Below, one piece after another: positions 28,722 to 37,217 of a stretch of 64,000 bases of DNA. Every line of letters begins with the position of its first letter. Position 1 is the first letter of the stretch. Both the position numbers and the translations under genes were made by a program. The stretch is taken from positions 151,448 to 215,447 of the forward strand of contig NZ_WSQA01000007.1 in NCBI RefSeq assembly GCF_009768885.1, in the 5' to 3' direction. This DNA comes from Sphingobacterium humi (GTDB lineage: Bacteria > Bacteroidota > Bacteroidia > Sphingobacteriales > Sphingobacteriaceae). A model generated the notes under the pieces. That model was not told the DNA's origin and ran no database searches. It saw only the letters and a program-made list of their open reading frames with translations.

Positions 28722-29816
28722 CTACTTCACAAACAACTGCTTTAACTGTTCTATCACCTGTCCGTTTCCGGAAACTGAAATACTATTAATCTTCTCGGCG
28801 ATTTTCTCCACGTATTCCATTTCCCGCAATTTGAACAACATCGCGTTCTCTTCCAATAACTTCGCGGTATTCAACAAGCTTCGGGTGGAAGCTGTTTCTT
28901 CCCGCCGGGTGATGATATTGGCTTGCGCCTGTTTCTCGGCAATTAACACCTGGTTCATGATGGTCCGGATTTCTCCTGGCAAAATGATATCCTTTACGCC
29001 TGCTGTAATCACCTTCACCCCTAACTCGCTGACCTGCGTTTTGGTTTCGGCAAGGACGTATTCCGAAATTGCCGATTTATTTTCCATCAAGCTATCTAAG
29101 GTTAAGTTGCCGATGTAAGCCCGCAAGGCGAACTGCATACAGGTATACAATTGCACTTCAAAGTTCTTATTGTTCATCACCGCCTGCTCCACATCGATCA
29201 CCTGATATTGAAAAGCAAAGTTGATTCGCACTTGCGCCTTATCTTTGGTCAAGATTTCCTGTCCGGGAATTTCCATGGCCAAGACCCGCAAGTCGACCAA
29301 TTGCACGCTTACTTCCAAGTTGTTCTTCCAGAAGTAATAGGTTCCCGCTTTCAATTCCTGTTGCAATTCACCGTTCACAAACAATAAACCTACTTCGCTT
29401 GGGTTTACCTTAAACTTCCGCACCTGGTATGAAAAAGGAACTTTCTCATACAATTGTTTATTGATGCTGGCCGGTATTTCCAAACCCTCTATATTGTACA
29501 CTTCAAAATGCATCGCATGCAAGCCCTTCCAAAAGACATGGCGTCCGGCAGGCAATACGTTTTTAAAGTTTTTATTCACATAGTGCAAGGCAATTTCGTT
29601 ATCGCCTACCTCGACAACTTCCACACATTCCTGAAAAGCAGGCATGGCTAACAACATATCGATATCATGAGCCACATGAAAAGGATTCGAAAGGTTGTAG
29701 ATTTGGATTTTTTCACCAAAGCCTAACCAGAACTTCCCTTCCTGAAGCACGCGAACAACCGTGTTGTTCTTTACTACTAAGCCTACTTCGTTTTTGTTAA
29801 TTGTTACTCGTTTCAT
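28722..29816 (-). CDS. Slipin / SPFH (band 7) family protein without membrane anchor
   Basis: 364 residues. The C-terminal two thirds are an SPFH domain (LRVLAMEIPGQEILTKDKAQ, later NFAFQYQVIDVEQAVMNN, then ELGVKVITAGVKDIILPGEI) with a closing coiled coil (VLIAEKQAQANIITRREETA). The first 165 residues hold three similar beta units: NEVGLVVKNNTVVRVLQEGK (9-28), NEIALHYVNKNFKNVLPAG (73-91) and SEVGLLFVNGELQQELKAG (140-158). The usual N-terminal membrane helix of slipins is missing. Slipins of this kind are known beside RtcB RNA ligases, Y RNAs and WYL regulators in RNA-repair loci. Here the gene is preceded by a tRNA-like RNA and a divergent WYL gene, but RtcB is not in the window. Confidence 0.88.
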   Translation of the reverse strand: MKRVTINKNEVGLVVKNNTVVRVLQEGKFWLGFGEKIQIYNLSNPFHVAHDIDMLLAMPAFQECVEVVEVGDNEIALHYVNKNFKNVLPAGRHVFWKGLHAMHFEVYNIEGLEIPASINKQLYEKVPFSYQVRKFKVNPSEVGLLFVNGELQQELKAGTYYFWKNNLEVSVQLVDLRVLAMEIPGQEILTKDKAQVRINFAFQYQVIDVEQAVMNNKNFEVQLYTCMQFALRAYIGNLTLDSLMENKSAISEYVLAETKTQVSELGVKVITAGVKDIILPGEIRTIMNQVLIAEKQAQANIITRREETASTRSLLNTAKLLEENAMLFKLREMEYVEKIAEKINSISVSGNGQVIEQLKQLFVK

Positions 29817-30036
29817 CGTGTTATTATTTATGTTTATACCTTAATTCATCTTTGTTAATAAAGCCTTCCGGACCTGTTCCCTATCCGTCATCGGTAGAAA
29901 AAGGGGCCTTTCAGGTTTTCCCTGCTTTCAAAATGAGGCATGGCAAGCTTTAAAAAAAGCAGGCAAGGCTGATTTCTGCTACAGGAGTAACCTAAAAAGA
30001 TGCTGTTTCCCACAGGATGGCATTTAGTTGTTTTCT

Positions 30037-30420
30037 GCCAATCAAGAGATTGGCGAAAAACCGAACCGGTGCGGAAAGCTTCGGAGACCTTTTTAAAGAA
30101 GGTCATAACTTCATGTTGTAGGCATTGCTGCCCCTTCGATAGGGCACTCCTTGAGTGCGTGGGAGTTTCCTCCCGGTTCTATTGTTCTTACCACTTGAAC
30201 TTCTTCGCAAGCGAAGGCGAGATTCGAACTCGCAACTGACAGATAAAAAAGACAAGTACTTTTGGCTATAATCAGGATATTAAGGTTGCACCCTAACACT
30301 TCCCTGCTATTCAGAAACAGGCGATTGGATTACCCCGCATTTACTCATCTAGATCTTTACTATTTTTCTATATAAAAAGCTTTCCGCTTTATCGTCAAAG
30401 AACTCATGTCGCAACCGACA
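30037..30420 (-). ncRNA. Structured RNA with circularly permuted tRNA-like module (Y-RNA-like candidate)
   Basis: On the minus strand three elements follow each other as in a tRNA whose ends are joined. First is a T-arm (30217-30233, stem GCGAG/CTCGC, loop TTCGAAT). Next, with no gap, is a closed acceptor-like stem (30203-30216, CTTCGC/GCGAAG, or 5 bp with a CTTG tetraloop). After a two-base AA linker comes a D-arm (30184-30200, GTTC/GAAC, loop AAGTGGTAA with the GG). Further stems follow: GGGAG-GAAA-CTCCC (30161-30174), GCACTC/GAGTGC (30144-30158), GGCA-GCAA-TGCC (30121-30132), GACCTT/AAGGTC with a 7-base loop (30086-30104) and GCCAATC/GATTGGC (30037-30054). A hairpin TGTCG-GTTG-CGACA opens the region (30407-30420). 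Bacterial YrlA RNAs have such a tRNA-like module. Exact ends are unknown; the transcript may run on into the slipin gene. The rest of the 818-base gap shows no gene. Confidence 0.6.
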
Positions 30421-30423
30421 ATA

Positions 30424-30462
30424 CAAAGATGCAGGGCATACTACGCAGTGCTTCTGCGTAGT
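30424..30462 (-). promoter_or_regulatory. Putative operator and promoter of the tRNA-like RNA/slipin transcript
   Basis: ACTACGCAG (30440-30448) and CTGCGTAGT (30454-30462) form a perfect 9-bp inverted repeat. A -7-like box CATCTTTG (one mismatch to TAnnTTTG) lies on the minus strand at 30424-30431, so the repeat covers the -33 position. The half-site matches the palindrome near the divergent WYL promoter. Confidence 0.5.
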
Positions 30463-30574
30463 TTAATAAAACTTTAAAAACACAAGCAAACAAACCTTAA
30501 ACACCTAATTATCAATCTAATAATTTTTATTAATAATCTGTTTATTTTTTAGCAACACATTATTGCGCAAATAG

Positions 30575-30607
30575 ACTGCGCAGTAAAAAAGGAAATCCTT
30601 ATCTTTA
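30575..30607 (+). promoter_or_regulatory. Putative operator and promoter of the WYL regulator gene
   Basis: The perfect palindrome ACTGCGCAGT (30575-30584) shares the ACTRCGCAG half-site with the repeat at 30440-30462. It sits about 16 bases before a -7-like box TATCTTTA (30600-30607), covering the -33 position, and 28 bases separate that box from the WYL start codon. This layout suggests auto-repression. Confidence 0.5.
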
Positions 30608-30634
30608 ATATAGATCATAAAGAGAGAATAAGCC

Positions 30635-31684
30635 ATGTCTACCAATAAAGTAGCCCTGATTCGGTATAAAACCATCGACAATTGTTTGCGGCAAACCCAC
30701 CGAAAGTGGTCCTTGAATGATTTAATAGAAAAGGTTTCGGAAGCCCTATATGAATTGGAAGGCATTCATAATGGGGTTTCCAAGCGAACCATTCAAGCCG
30801 ACATCCAATTAATGCGCAGCAATAAACTGGGTTATAATGCGCCCATTATCGTTAGTCAACGCAAATATTACCAATATGAAGACCCGCAATACAGCATCAG
30901 CAACTCCCCTATATCTACGGCGGAGATGGAAAAAATGCGGGAAGTGGTGGATGTGCTCAAGCATTTGAACGGCTTTGCTTATTTCGACGAAATGAGTGAC
31001 ATGATTGCCCGCTTGGAGGATAATATGCTGCTACCCGGTGGTATTCAAAAACAAGCCATACAAATGGAGGGCAATACCCTGGTGAAGGGCTTAAACTGGA
31101 TTACGCCGCTGCATAAGGCCATCCGCGAAGAGATTCCCCTGCTTATTTCATACCAGTCTTTTAAAGTCAACACCACGCAGGATATGGTGTATTACCCTTA
31201 TCTGTTGAAGGAGTACCGCAATCGCTGGTATTTAATTGGCAAGCCCAAAAAGATAAATGGCATAATTGCCCTAGCCCTAGATCGGATTCAGGATGTGCAG
31301 GAAATGGCCAAGGCACATTTTGTACCTTATGATGGTGTAGCTTTTGACAGCTATTTTGAGGACACCTTGGGCGTAACGAAAACAAAAAACGACCGTGCAA
31401 GAAAAACGATTATTAAAGTGCATGCCAATCATGCACCTTACGTAGAAACCAAGCCTATTCACAATTCGCAAATAATTTTAAAGCGCGGCGAAGATGGGCA
31501 TATTATTATTCGCTTGGATGTGGTGTTTAACTTTGAATTGGAGCGGGAATTGCTTGGTTTTGGGGAAAGCATTGAGGTGATAGCCCCGGCCCAACTGCGG
31601 AAAATAATGCACAAAAGATTAAATTTAGCTGCCCGACAATATGATCAAATGCCCCTGAACATAAGCTCTAAACCCCAGAAATGA
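30635..31684 (+). CDS. WYL-domain transcriptional regulator
   Basis: 349 residues. The N-terminal winged HTH covers about 20-75 (KWSLNDLIEKVSEALYELEG, then VSKRTIQADIQLMRSNKLGY). A WYL domain lies at about 165-230 (IREEIPLLISYQSFKVNTTQ and YYPYLLKEYRNRWYLIG), followed by a WCX-like C-terminal domain. WYL domains bind nucleic-acid ligands, and such regulators control phage-defence and RNA-repair loci. It is divergent from the tRNA-like RNA and slipin gene, with matching palindromes before both promoters. Its stop overlaps the GNAT start (ATGA), so the two are co-transcribed. Confidence 0.92.
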   Translation: MSTNKVALIRYKTIDNCLRQTHRKWSLNDLIEKVSEALYELEGIHNGVSKRTIQADIQLMRSNKLGYNAPIIVSQRKYYQYEDPQYSISNSPISTAEMEKMREVVDVLKHLNGFAYFDEMSDMIARLEDNMLLPGGIQKQAIQMEGNTLVKGLNWITPLHKAIREEIPLLISYQSFKVNTTQDMVYYPYLLKEYRNRWYLIGKPKKINGIIALALDRIQDVQEMAKAHFVPYDGVAFDSYFEDTLGVTKTKNDRARKTIIKVHANHAPYVETKPIHNSQIILKRGEDGHIIIRLDVVFNFELERELLGFGESIEVIAPAQLRKIMHKRLNLAARQYDQMPLNISSKPQK

Positions 31685-32232
31685 TGAAACTAGCAAACAG
31701 CATAGCCATAGATGCGCAAACCTGCCTGAAGGTATTAGTACCTAGCGATGGGCAAACTATTTTCAATATCTTAACAAAACAAAGGGCCTATTTTTCGGAA
31801 TGGCTGCCTTTTGTCCAATTCACCCATAAAGTGGAAGATAGTAAAGGCTTTGTAGCTATGGCCATTGAGCAACGCAAAACCAAAGGCGAATATGTGTTTA
31901 AGATATGCCATGAAGACCGAATGGTGGGCCTTTTAGGGATGAAAGACACCGATTATATTAATAAGAACACGGAATTGGGCTATTGGATTGCGCAGGATTT
32001 TCAAGGTCGGGGGATTATGACCAAGGCTGTTTCCACCTTGGTTAACGAGCTTTTTGCTAGCCATAAAATTGAACGTGTACAGATTTGCTGCGCGGTAGGC
32101 AATGAAAAAAGCATTGCCATCCCGAAGCGATTGGGTTTTACGCTGGAAGGCATTAAACGCAATGGCGAATGGGCCGGCAACCTGGAGTTCCGAGATCTGT
32201 TGGTGTTTAGCAAGCTAAAAACCGATAAATAA
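31681..32232 (+). CDS. GNAT N-acetyltransferase, RimJ/RimL type
   Basis: 183 residues. The acetyl-CoA-binding pattern is GYWIAQDFQGRGIMTKAV, followed by NEKSIAIPKRLGFTLEGIKR, which is typical of the RimL subgroup that modifies ribosomal-protein N-termini or small amines. It overlaps the WYL gene by 4 bases. The link to the WYL/slipin locus is positional only; the acceptor is unknown. It ends 3 bases from the convergent M1 peptidase gene. Confidence 0.85.
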   Translation: MMKLANSIAIDAQTCLKVLVPSDGQTIFNILTKQRAYFSEWLPFVQFTHKVEDSKGFVAMAIEQRKTKGEYVFKICHEDRMVGLLGMKDTDYINKNTELGYWIAQDFQGRGIMTKAVSTLVNELFASHKIERVQICCAVGNEKSIAIPKRLGFTLEGIKRNGEWAGNLEFRDLLVFSKLKTDK

Positions 32233-32235
32233 ACA

Positions 32236-34599
32236 TTACTTATTCTGGTTTTTAGCCTCTTTCATGGGGTTGCTTTCTGTAGATTGCCCCCGAACCCCCT
32301 GCCCTTGCTGCTTAAAGATTTCAAAACGCGAGGGTTGTGCTTGGCGCGGCCAGGCATTATTGCTCTCCTCAATATCTGCCGTTTCCCGGTACGGGTCTAT
32401 ACAAATACTGGCCACTTCTTTCTGCTTCGCAAATACCTTATAGACTTCCTTTTCATTGAGGCGCCAAATATAGGCTGGAATATGCTCTAGCTCCTTGCTA
32501 CCATCGGTATAGGTCCATTCTAGAATAATGGGCATCACCAATCCGCCGTTATTTTTAAACTGCAATTCGTAAAAGGAAATTTTACCATCCATAATATCCT
32601 TTTCCTTAGGCGTTAATGATTGGTAAAACTGCTGATAGCCGGCCTCATCGGCTGGGCGCACGGCAAAACGATCCCATTTATTATAGAAATCGAGTAAAGA
32701 GGTGTCCTTTTCAACCAGAAAAGCCATATTTTCTTCCATATTGCGTTGCCGCGTAATGGTATTTAAATCGTCCTTAAAGGCCGTTTCCTGTTGTTGCTTG
32801 GTCTGCTTCGGGCTGCCTCCTTGCATGCGGTATTGGGTAACATTTTCTAAAGAAATATCCACTGCTTCAGTCCCAAAGAACCAGCCTCTCCAAAACCAAT
32901 CGAGGTCAACGGCGGAAGCATCTTCCATGGTACGGAAGAAATCTGCGGGTGTGGGGTGCTTAAAGGCCCATCGGTTTGCGTATTCTTTGAAGGCATAATC
33001 AAACAGTTTCCTGCCCATCACCGTTTCGCGCAGAATATTGAGGGCAGTTGCCGGCTTGGCATAGGCATTCGGACCGAACTGTACAATATTCTCGGAGTTG
33101 GTCATGATGGGCTCTAACTGGTCTTTCGGCAGTTTCATGTAATCGACAATCTTATGCGCCGGACCACGACGGGATGGGAAATCCTTATCCCACTCCTGCT
33201 CGGTCAAGAATTGCAGGAAGGTATTCAAGCCTTCATCCATCCAGGTCCATTGCCGTTCGTCGGAATTGACAATCATCGGGAAGAAGTTATGTCCCACTTC
33301 ATGGATAATAACGCCTATCATACCATATTTCACGGCTTCCGAATAGGTGCCGTCGGCATCTGCCCGTCCGTAGTTAAAGCAAATCATTGGATATTCCATG
33401 CCATTGGCAGCCTCTACCGAAATAGCCACCGGGTATGGGTATGGAATGGAAAATTTAGAATAGGTTTTGAGGGTATGTGCCACCACCTTGGTGGAATACT
33501 TGCGGTATAAGGGATAGGCTTCCGGGCCATAATAAGACATGGCCATGGGTTGATTGCCGGCAATGCCTTCATTTACTTTTAAGGCATCCCACACTAAGCG
33601 GCGGGAGCTAACGAAAGCGAAGTCGCGGACATTCTTAGCTTCGTAAATCCAGGTTTTCTTACTGCTGGATTTGGTTTTCATGGCCTCCTTTGCATCCGCC
33701 AGGCTTACCACCTCTACCGGTTCTTGGCTATTTTGTGCTTGCTTCCAGCGGCTCAGCTGGGTGGCATTGAGCACCTGGTTATAGTTTTGACACTCGCCTG
33801 TGGCGCCGACGATATGATCGGCAGGCACTGTGATATGAACTTTATAATCGCCGAATACCAAGGCAAACTCACCACGACCGGTGAACTGCTTATTTTGCCA
33901 GCCTTGAAAATCGGAATACACCGCCATGCGTGGAAACCACTGCGCAATAGTGTAGAGGTAATTATCATCTCCCGCAAAATATTCGTAGCCTCCCCGGCCA
34001 CCTTCTACCATGCGGTTGGAAATCTTGTAATCCCAATCGATATTCAGCACAAACTTAGCACCCGGTTTAAGAGGCGTAGGCAAGTCGATGCGCATCATGG
34101 TGTAATTGATGGTATAAGGCAAGGGTTTATTGGCACCGTCGGTGACCTTGTGAATATTCACCCCGTAGCCATTTTGCGTTGGCACAAGGCCCTGCAATTG
34201 CTCTAGAGACATACGCTCCGTTAAGCGGCTTTGGTTGAAACGTTTGTTCTCCGCATCATCGGCATGTTCGTTTTCATCCAGTTGAATCCAAAGGTAGCTT
34301 AAGGGGTCGGGGGAATTATTGGTATAGGTAATGGTTTCCGATCCTTTCATGCGCTGGTTTACTTCATCCAACTCGCAATGAATAACATAGTCGGCTTTTT
34401 GCTGCCAATACATAGATCCGGGTGCTCCGGACGCGGTGCGAAAGATGTTGGGATCGGAAAGCAGCGTGCCTAGCTGTTCGAATTTATTGCCATGATTGGA
34501 TTGGCTATTGTTCGACACCTGCGCCGAAGCCAGGTTGAACAGGCCTAAACTAAAAGCAGCCAAACTGCCACGAAGTACATATGCTCCTAATTTTTTCAT
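32236..34599 (-). CDS. M1-family (gluzincin) metallopeptidase, secreted
   Basis: 787 residues with a signal peptide (GSLAAFSLGLFNLASAQ). The zinc site is HEVGH at 433-437 with the third ligand Glu456 in WTWMDEGLNTF. A GMEYP stretch at 400-404 takes the place of the GAMEN exopeptidase loop. The protein is periplasmic or outer-membrane associated and probably an aminopeptidase-like enzyme acting on peptides. It overlaps the HupE/UreJ gene by 4 bases (ATGA), so they form one transcript. A C-terminal region rich in charged residues follows the catalytic domain. Confidence 0.9.
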   Translation of the reverse strand: MKKLGAYVLRGSLAAFSLGLFNLASAQVSNNSQSNHGNKFEQLGTLLSDPNIFRTASGAPGSMYWQQKADYVIHCELDEVNQRMKGSETITYTNNSPDPLSYLWIQLDENEHADDAENKRFNQSRLTERMSLEQLQGLVPTQNGYGVNIHKVTDGANKPLPYTINYTMMRIDLPTPLKPGAKFVLNIDWDYKISNRMVEGGRGGYEYFAGDDNYLYTIAQWFPRMAVYSDFQGWQNKQFTGRGEFALVFGDYKVHITVPADHIVGATGECQNYNQVLNATQLSRWKQAQNSQEPVEVVSLADAKEAMKTKSSSKKTWIYEAKNVRDFAFVSSRRLVWDALKVNEGIAGNQPMAMSYYGPEAYPLYRKYSTKVVAHTLKTYSKFSIPYPYPVAISVEAANGMEYPMICFNYGRADADGTYSEAVKYGMIGVIIHEVGHNFFPMIVNSDERQWTWMDEGLNTFLQFLTEQEWDKDFPSRRGPAHKIVDYMKLPKDQLEPIMTNSENIVQFGPNAYAKPATALNILRETVMGRKLFDYAFKEYANRWAFKHPTPADFFRTMEDASAVDLDWFWRGWFFGTEAVDISLENVTQYRMQGGSPKQTKQQQETAFKDDLNTITRQRNMEENMAFLVEKDTSLLDFYNKWDRFAVRPADEAGYQQFYQSLTPKEKDIMDGKISFYELQFKNNGGLVMPIILEWTYTDGSKELEHIPAYIWRLNEKEVYKVFAKQKEVASICIDPYRETADIEESNNAWPRQAQPSRFEIFKQQGQGVRGQSTESNPMKEAKNQNK

Positions 34600-35171
34600 A
34601 AAGGAAGACGTTCTAAAGCCATAATAAAAGAAATACCTACCACCGCGGAGGATAGAAAGAAACTCCAGTCGCGCTGCGTAATGGAGATAATCTTTAACAT
34701 CAATTCCGATAGGAGGATAACAAAGAAAACAATAATCAATTGTCCGAATTCTAAACCCAAGTTAAAGGACAGCAGAGGCCATACAATGGAGGTTTCTTTG
34801 CCCAACAACGATTGGAGGTAATTGGAAAAGCCCAAGCCATGAATAAGCCCGAAAAACAAGGTCATGCTGTATAATAAAGCGGGGTTTCTTTGTTTGCGAC
34901 GCTTGGGTAAATTGTATAAGGCGGTGACCAAAATGGTTACCGGGATTAAAAACTCGATCCAATCGCTATTGACAGAAACCAAGTGGAATGCCGCTAAGGC
35001 CAGCGTAATGGAATGGCCAAGGGTAAACGCAGTAACCAACCAGAGGATTCTTTTCCAATCTTTAAGCACATAGCTGCAACACAAGACCATGACAAAAAGT
35101 ATATGGTCGTAGCCATTAAAATCTAAGATGTGTTGCCAACCCAGCTGGAAATAGATGGAAAAGTCACTCAT
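34596..35171 (-). CDS. HupE/UreJ-family membrane protein
   Basis: 191 residues with about six or seven membrane segments. The family motif is seen as FNGYDHILFVMVLC and FTLGHSITLALAAF, with His residues in membrane helices (GLIHGLGFS). In other bacteria HupE/UreJ proteins move nickel or cobalt. The Bacteroidota form next to an M1 peptidase and a DUF6702 gene has no demonstrated substrate. The promoter region is shared with the divergent small secreted protein gene at 35282. Confidence 0.85.
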   Translation of the reverse strand: MSDFSIYFQLGWQHILDFNGYDHILFVMVLCCSYVLKDWKRILWLVTAFTLGHSITLALAAFHLVSVNSDWIEFLIPVTILVTALYNLPKRRKQRNPALLYSMTLFFGLIHGLGFSNYLQSLLGKETSIVWPLLSFNLGLEFGQLIIVFFVILLSELMLKIISITQRDWSFFLSSAVVGISFIMALERLPL

Positions 35172-35281
35172 GAATTAGGGTTTATACTATTGATGCAGCA
35201 AATTTAAGATATTTTTAAATAAGCAAACCATTCTTAGAAAATTTAGATAAATTCGTTACGAACTAGACAGGATAATTCAGG

Positions 35282-35785
35282 ATGAAACGAATGAAAACAT
35301 ACCTCGCCATACTATTGGGCTGCCTCATCAGCCTAACGGTTTTTGCGCATCCTTTCTATGTGAGTATCAGTTCTGTGGATTATAACAGTTCAAAAAAACG
35401 ACTGGAAATAGCCTGCCGCTTATTTTACGATGATCTGGAGGTGGCCTTAAAAACCCATCAGCATAAGAAATTGGACGTGCTGAATCCGAAGGAAAAAGCC
35501 GTTTTAGACTCGGCCATCAGCAGGTATATCAAGGCTAATTTTAAATTGCAGGTGAACGGACAAGCCAAGGAGATGAAGTACGTAGGCTATGAAGTGGAAG
35601 AAGATGTGGCCTGGTGTTATTTTGAAGTGCCTCAGGCGAATCCGGTGCAGCGCATCAGCATTGTAAATCAACTTTTGTATCAGGACTTTAAAAGCCAATC
35701 TAATATTATGCACGTCACGGTGTCCGGAAAGCGCAAAAGCAGTAAACTGGACAATCCAAAAAGAACGGTTGAGTTTTCTTTTTAG
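35282..35785 (+). CDS. DUF6702-like secreted protein
   Basis: 167 residues: signal peptide (TYLAILLGCLISLTVFAHPF) then a mainly beta protein. It reads HPFYVSISSVDYNSSKKRLE and RLFYDDLEVALKT, with a C-terminal QSNIMHVTVSGKRKSSKLDN. It begins 110 bases from the divergent HupE/UreJ gene, an arrangement I recall as common in Bacteroidota. The role is unknown; periplasmic location is inferred from the signal peptide. Confidence 0.75.
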   Translation: MKRMKTYLAILLGCLISLTVFAHPFYVSISSVDYNSSKKRLEIACRLFYDDLEVALKTHQHKKLDVLNPKEKAVLDSAISRYIKANFKLQVNGQAKEMKYVGYEVEEDVAWCYFEVPQANPVQRISIVNQLLYQDFKSQSNIMHVTVSGKRKSSKLDNPKRTVEFSF

Positions 35786-35835
35786 CTGTCTGGTTTAAGG
35801 ATTAAGAAATTGTTTTTGATTTTGGGGAGGAGTGG

Positions 35836-35964
35836 TTACCGCTTTGGGCTCTCACTTCCTCGGGTGGGTTTGGTTTGATTGTTTCCGATGAATCCCCAGT
35901 TGGTTACATAGAAGTAGTATGGGTTGTTCATCATTTTTTCGATTTTCTTACTTTTCTTTTTCAT
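35836..35964 (-). CDS. Possible small basic protein, unrecognised
   Basis: 42 codons from ATG 35964 (another ATG lies directly before it at 35967). The frame starts MKKKSKKIEKMMNNPYYFYV, continues with an aromatic and Gly/Asn-rich stretch and ends TRGSESPKR. The composition resembles a small RNA-binding or ribosome-associated protein more than random AT-rich sequence, but I do not recognise it. The upstream sequence is AT-rich without a convincing -7 box. It could equally be a chance frame. Confidence 0.3.
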   Translation of the reverse strand: MKKKSKKIEKMMNNPYYFYVTNWGFIGNNQTKPTRGSESPKR

Positions 35965-36072
35965 CATATATATTACCTTTCTTTTAGTGTATACAAAGAA
36001 TATAACAAATTTTGAACCAATTTCCAAATAATAGTTGAAAATGACGTCCAAATGATGAGGAAGGAAGGCTGA

Positions 36073-36960
36073 TTATTTCGCTAAAGCCTGTGCAGAATGT
36101 CGGTTTACAAACTCGGTAGGCGATGTATTGAGGATGCTCTTGAATACGCGATTAAAATGAACCACCGTATTAAATCCGCATTGATAAGCCACCTCGGAGA
36201 TATTCTCGGTAGCCTTATTGATTAACAATTGGCAAGCTTTCTCAATCCGGATTTCATTCAAGAAAGTAACATAGGTCTTCATCGTATGCTTCTTAAAGTA
36301 CTTACAAAAGGCCGATGGCGTCATGTGAATTAATTTAGACACCTCCTCAATGCTGATTTCCTTATCGTAGTTCGCTAAGGAGAATCGCAGCACTTCGTTG
36401 ATACGCACGCCGACCTTATCGTTAAAATTAGACTCGGGTAATCCGGAATATAAGGAATGCATATCCTGCTCATGAGCAATCAGGAATTGAAAGACTTCCA
36501 AGATGCACATCAACTTATGGATCCCCTCCTCTTTGGCCAGCTCCTGAAACTTCGCCTTGATTTTTAAGCTGATGTCCTGTTCTATTTTCTTACTGGAATC
36601 AATGTTCTTAAAGAAATCGCGCGCGGGTTGTAGCTCAGAAAGATCGAAGAAGGACCATAACTTATCAAAAGCTACAAAAATATGGATTGCATGAATCTGC
36701 TCCTCCTCCGCGCCTTCTTTGATAAAGATATGCGGGTCATTGGCCTTCAAGATATAAATCTCATCTTCTAAGAAGGGTTGTATCAAGTTTCCGATCAACA
36801 TCGAACCTCTCCCCTTCAGGATATAAGATATCTGATATTCTTTATGCCGATGGTAATGATTGTAGAAATTACTGCGGTGATCTTCTTGCACATAAAAAGA
36901 ACCTACACCAGAGGCTGGTACAGTAAATTCGATGGGATGTTTTGCATCTACTGTCTTCAT
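36073..36960 (-). CDS. AraC-family transcriptional regulator with cupin-like sensor domain
   Basis: 295 residues. The N-terminal cupin-like domain reads HYHRHKEYQISYILKGRGSM and GNLIQPFLEDEIYILKANDP. The C-terminal pair of HTH motifs covers about 190-290 (SIEEVSKLIHMTPSAFCKYF, then ENISEVAYQCGFNTVVHFNR and SPTEFVNRH). Such regulators usually bind sugars or related small molecules. It resembles the AraC gene at 51739 in layout. It lies downstream of the pckA terminator and so is probably transcribed alone. The target genes are unknown. Confidence 0.9.
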   Translation of the reverse strand: MKTVDAKHPIEFTVPASGVGSFYVQEDHRSNFYNHYHRHKEYQISYILKGRGSMLIGNLIQPFLEDEIYILKANDPHIFIKEGAEEEQIHAIHIFVAFDKLWSFFDLSELQPARDFFKNIDSSKKIEQDISLKIKAKFQELAKEEGIHKLMCILEVFQFLIAHEQDMHSLYSGLPESNFNDKVGVRINEVLRFSLANYDKEISIEEVSKLIHMTPSAFCKYFKKHTMKTYVTFLNEIRIEKACQLLINKATENISEVAYQCGFNTVVHFNRVFKSILNTSPTEFVNRHSAQALAK

Positions 36961-37117
36961 AGATCCTGTTTTGTCGATTGAACCAATGCGCCATTTAGGG
37001 CATTCTTAATTCCTGTCCAATTGATAAGAATGTTCAAATGTAAAGATTAAAAACCTTAACCAAAATAATCTTTTATGGTCGAATTGTAAAAAGTAAACCT
37101 ATAATGTGGTTTTAGGT

Positions 37118-37149
37118 AGAAAAAATGGCCTTCCCAAAGGAAGACCATT
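37118..37149 (-). terminator. Terminator of pckA
   Basis: On the minus strand the stem AATGGTCTTCC / GGAAGGCCATT (37124-37149, one G-T pair) with a 4-base loop is followed by a T-run (TTTTTC). It lies about 70 bases after the pckA stop. Confidence 0.85.
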
Positions 37150-37217
37150 CTAAATAAAAATTAGTTAAAATAAAGAAACCCACCTAGCAAATAGGTAAAA
37201 ATCAAAACCTACTGCTA

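Noticed and set aside
29888..30106. 72-codon minus-strand frame starting MTFFKKVSEAFRTG
   Set aside because: It lies across predicted hairpins, has no family resemblance and no promoter of its own; possible but unsupported.
30000..30239. 79-codon plus-strand frame ending SEGEIRTRN
   Set aside because: The EGEIRTR ending is the usual false translation of a T-arm; the stretch is better explained as structured RNA on the other strand.
30184..30260. Ordinary tRNA gene at the T-arm-like sequence
   Set aside because: The acceptor strands pair with each other directly after the T-arm, the D-arm is downstream rather than upstream, and no standard cloverleaf or anticodon arm can be drawn.
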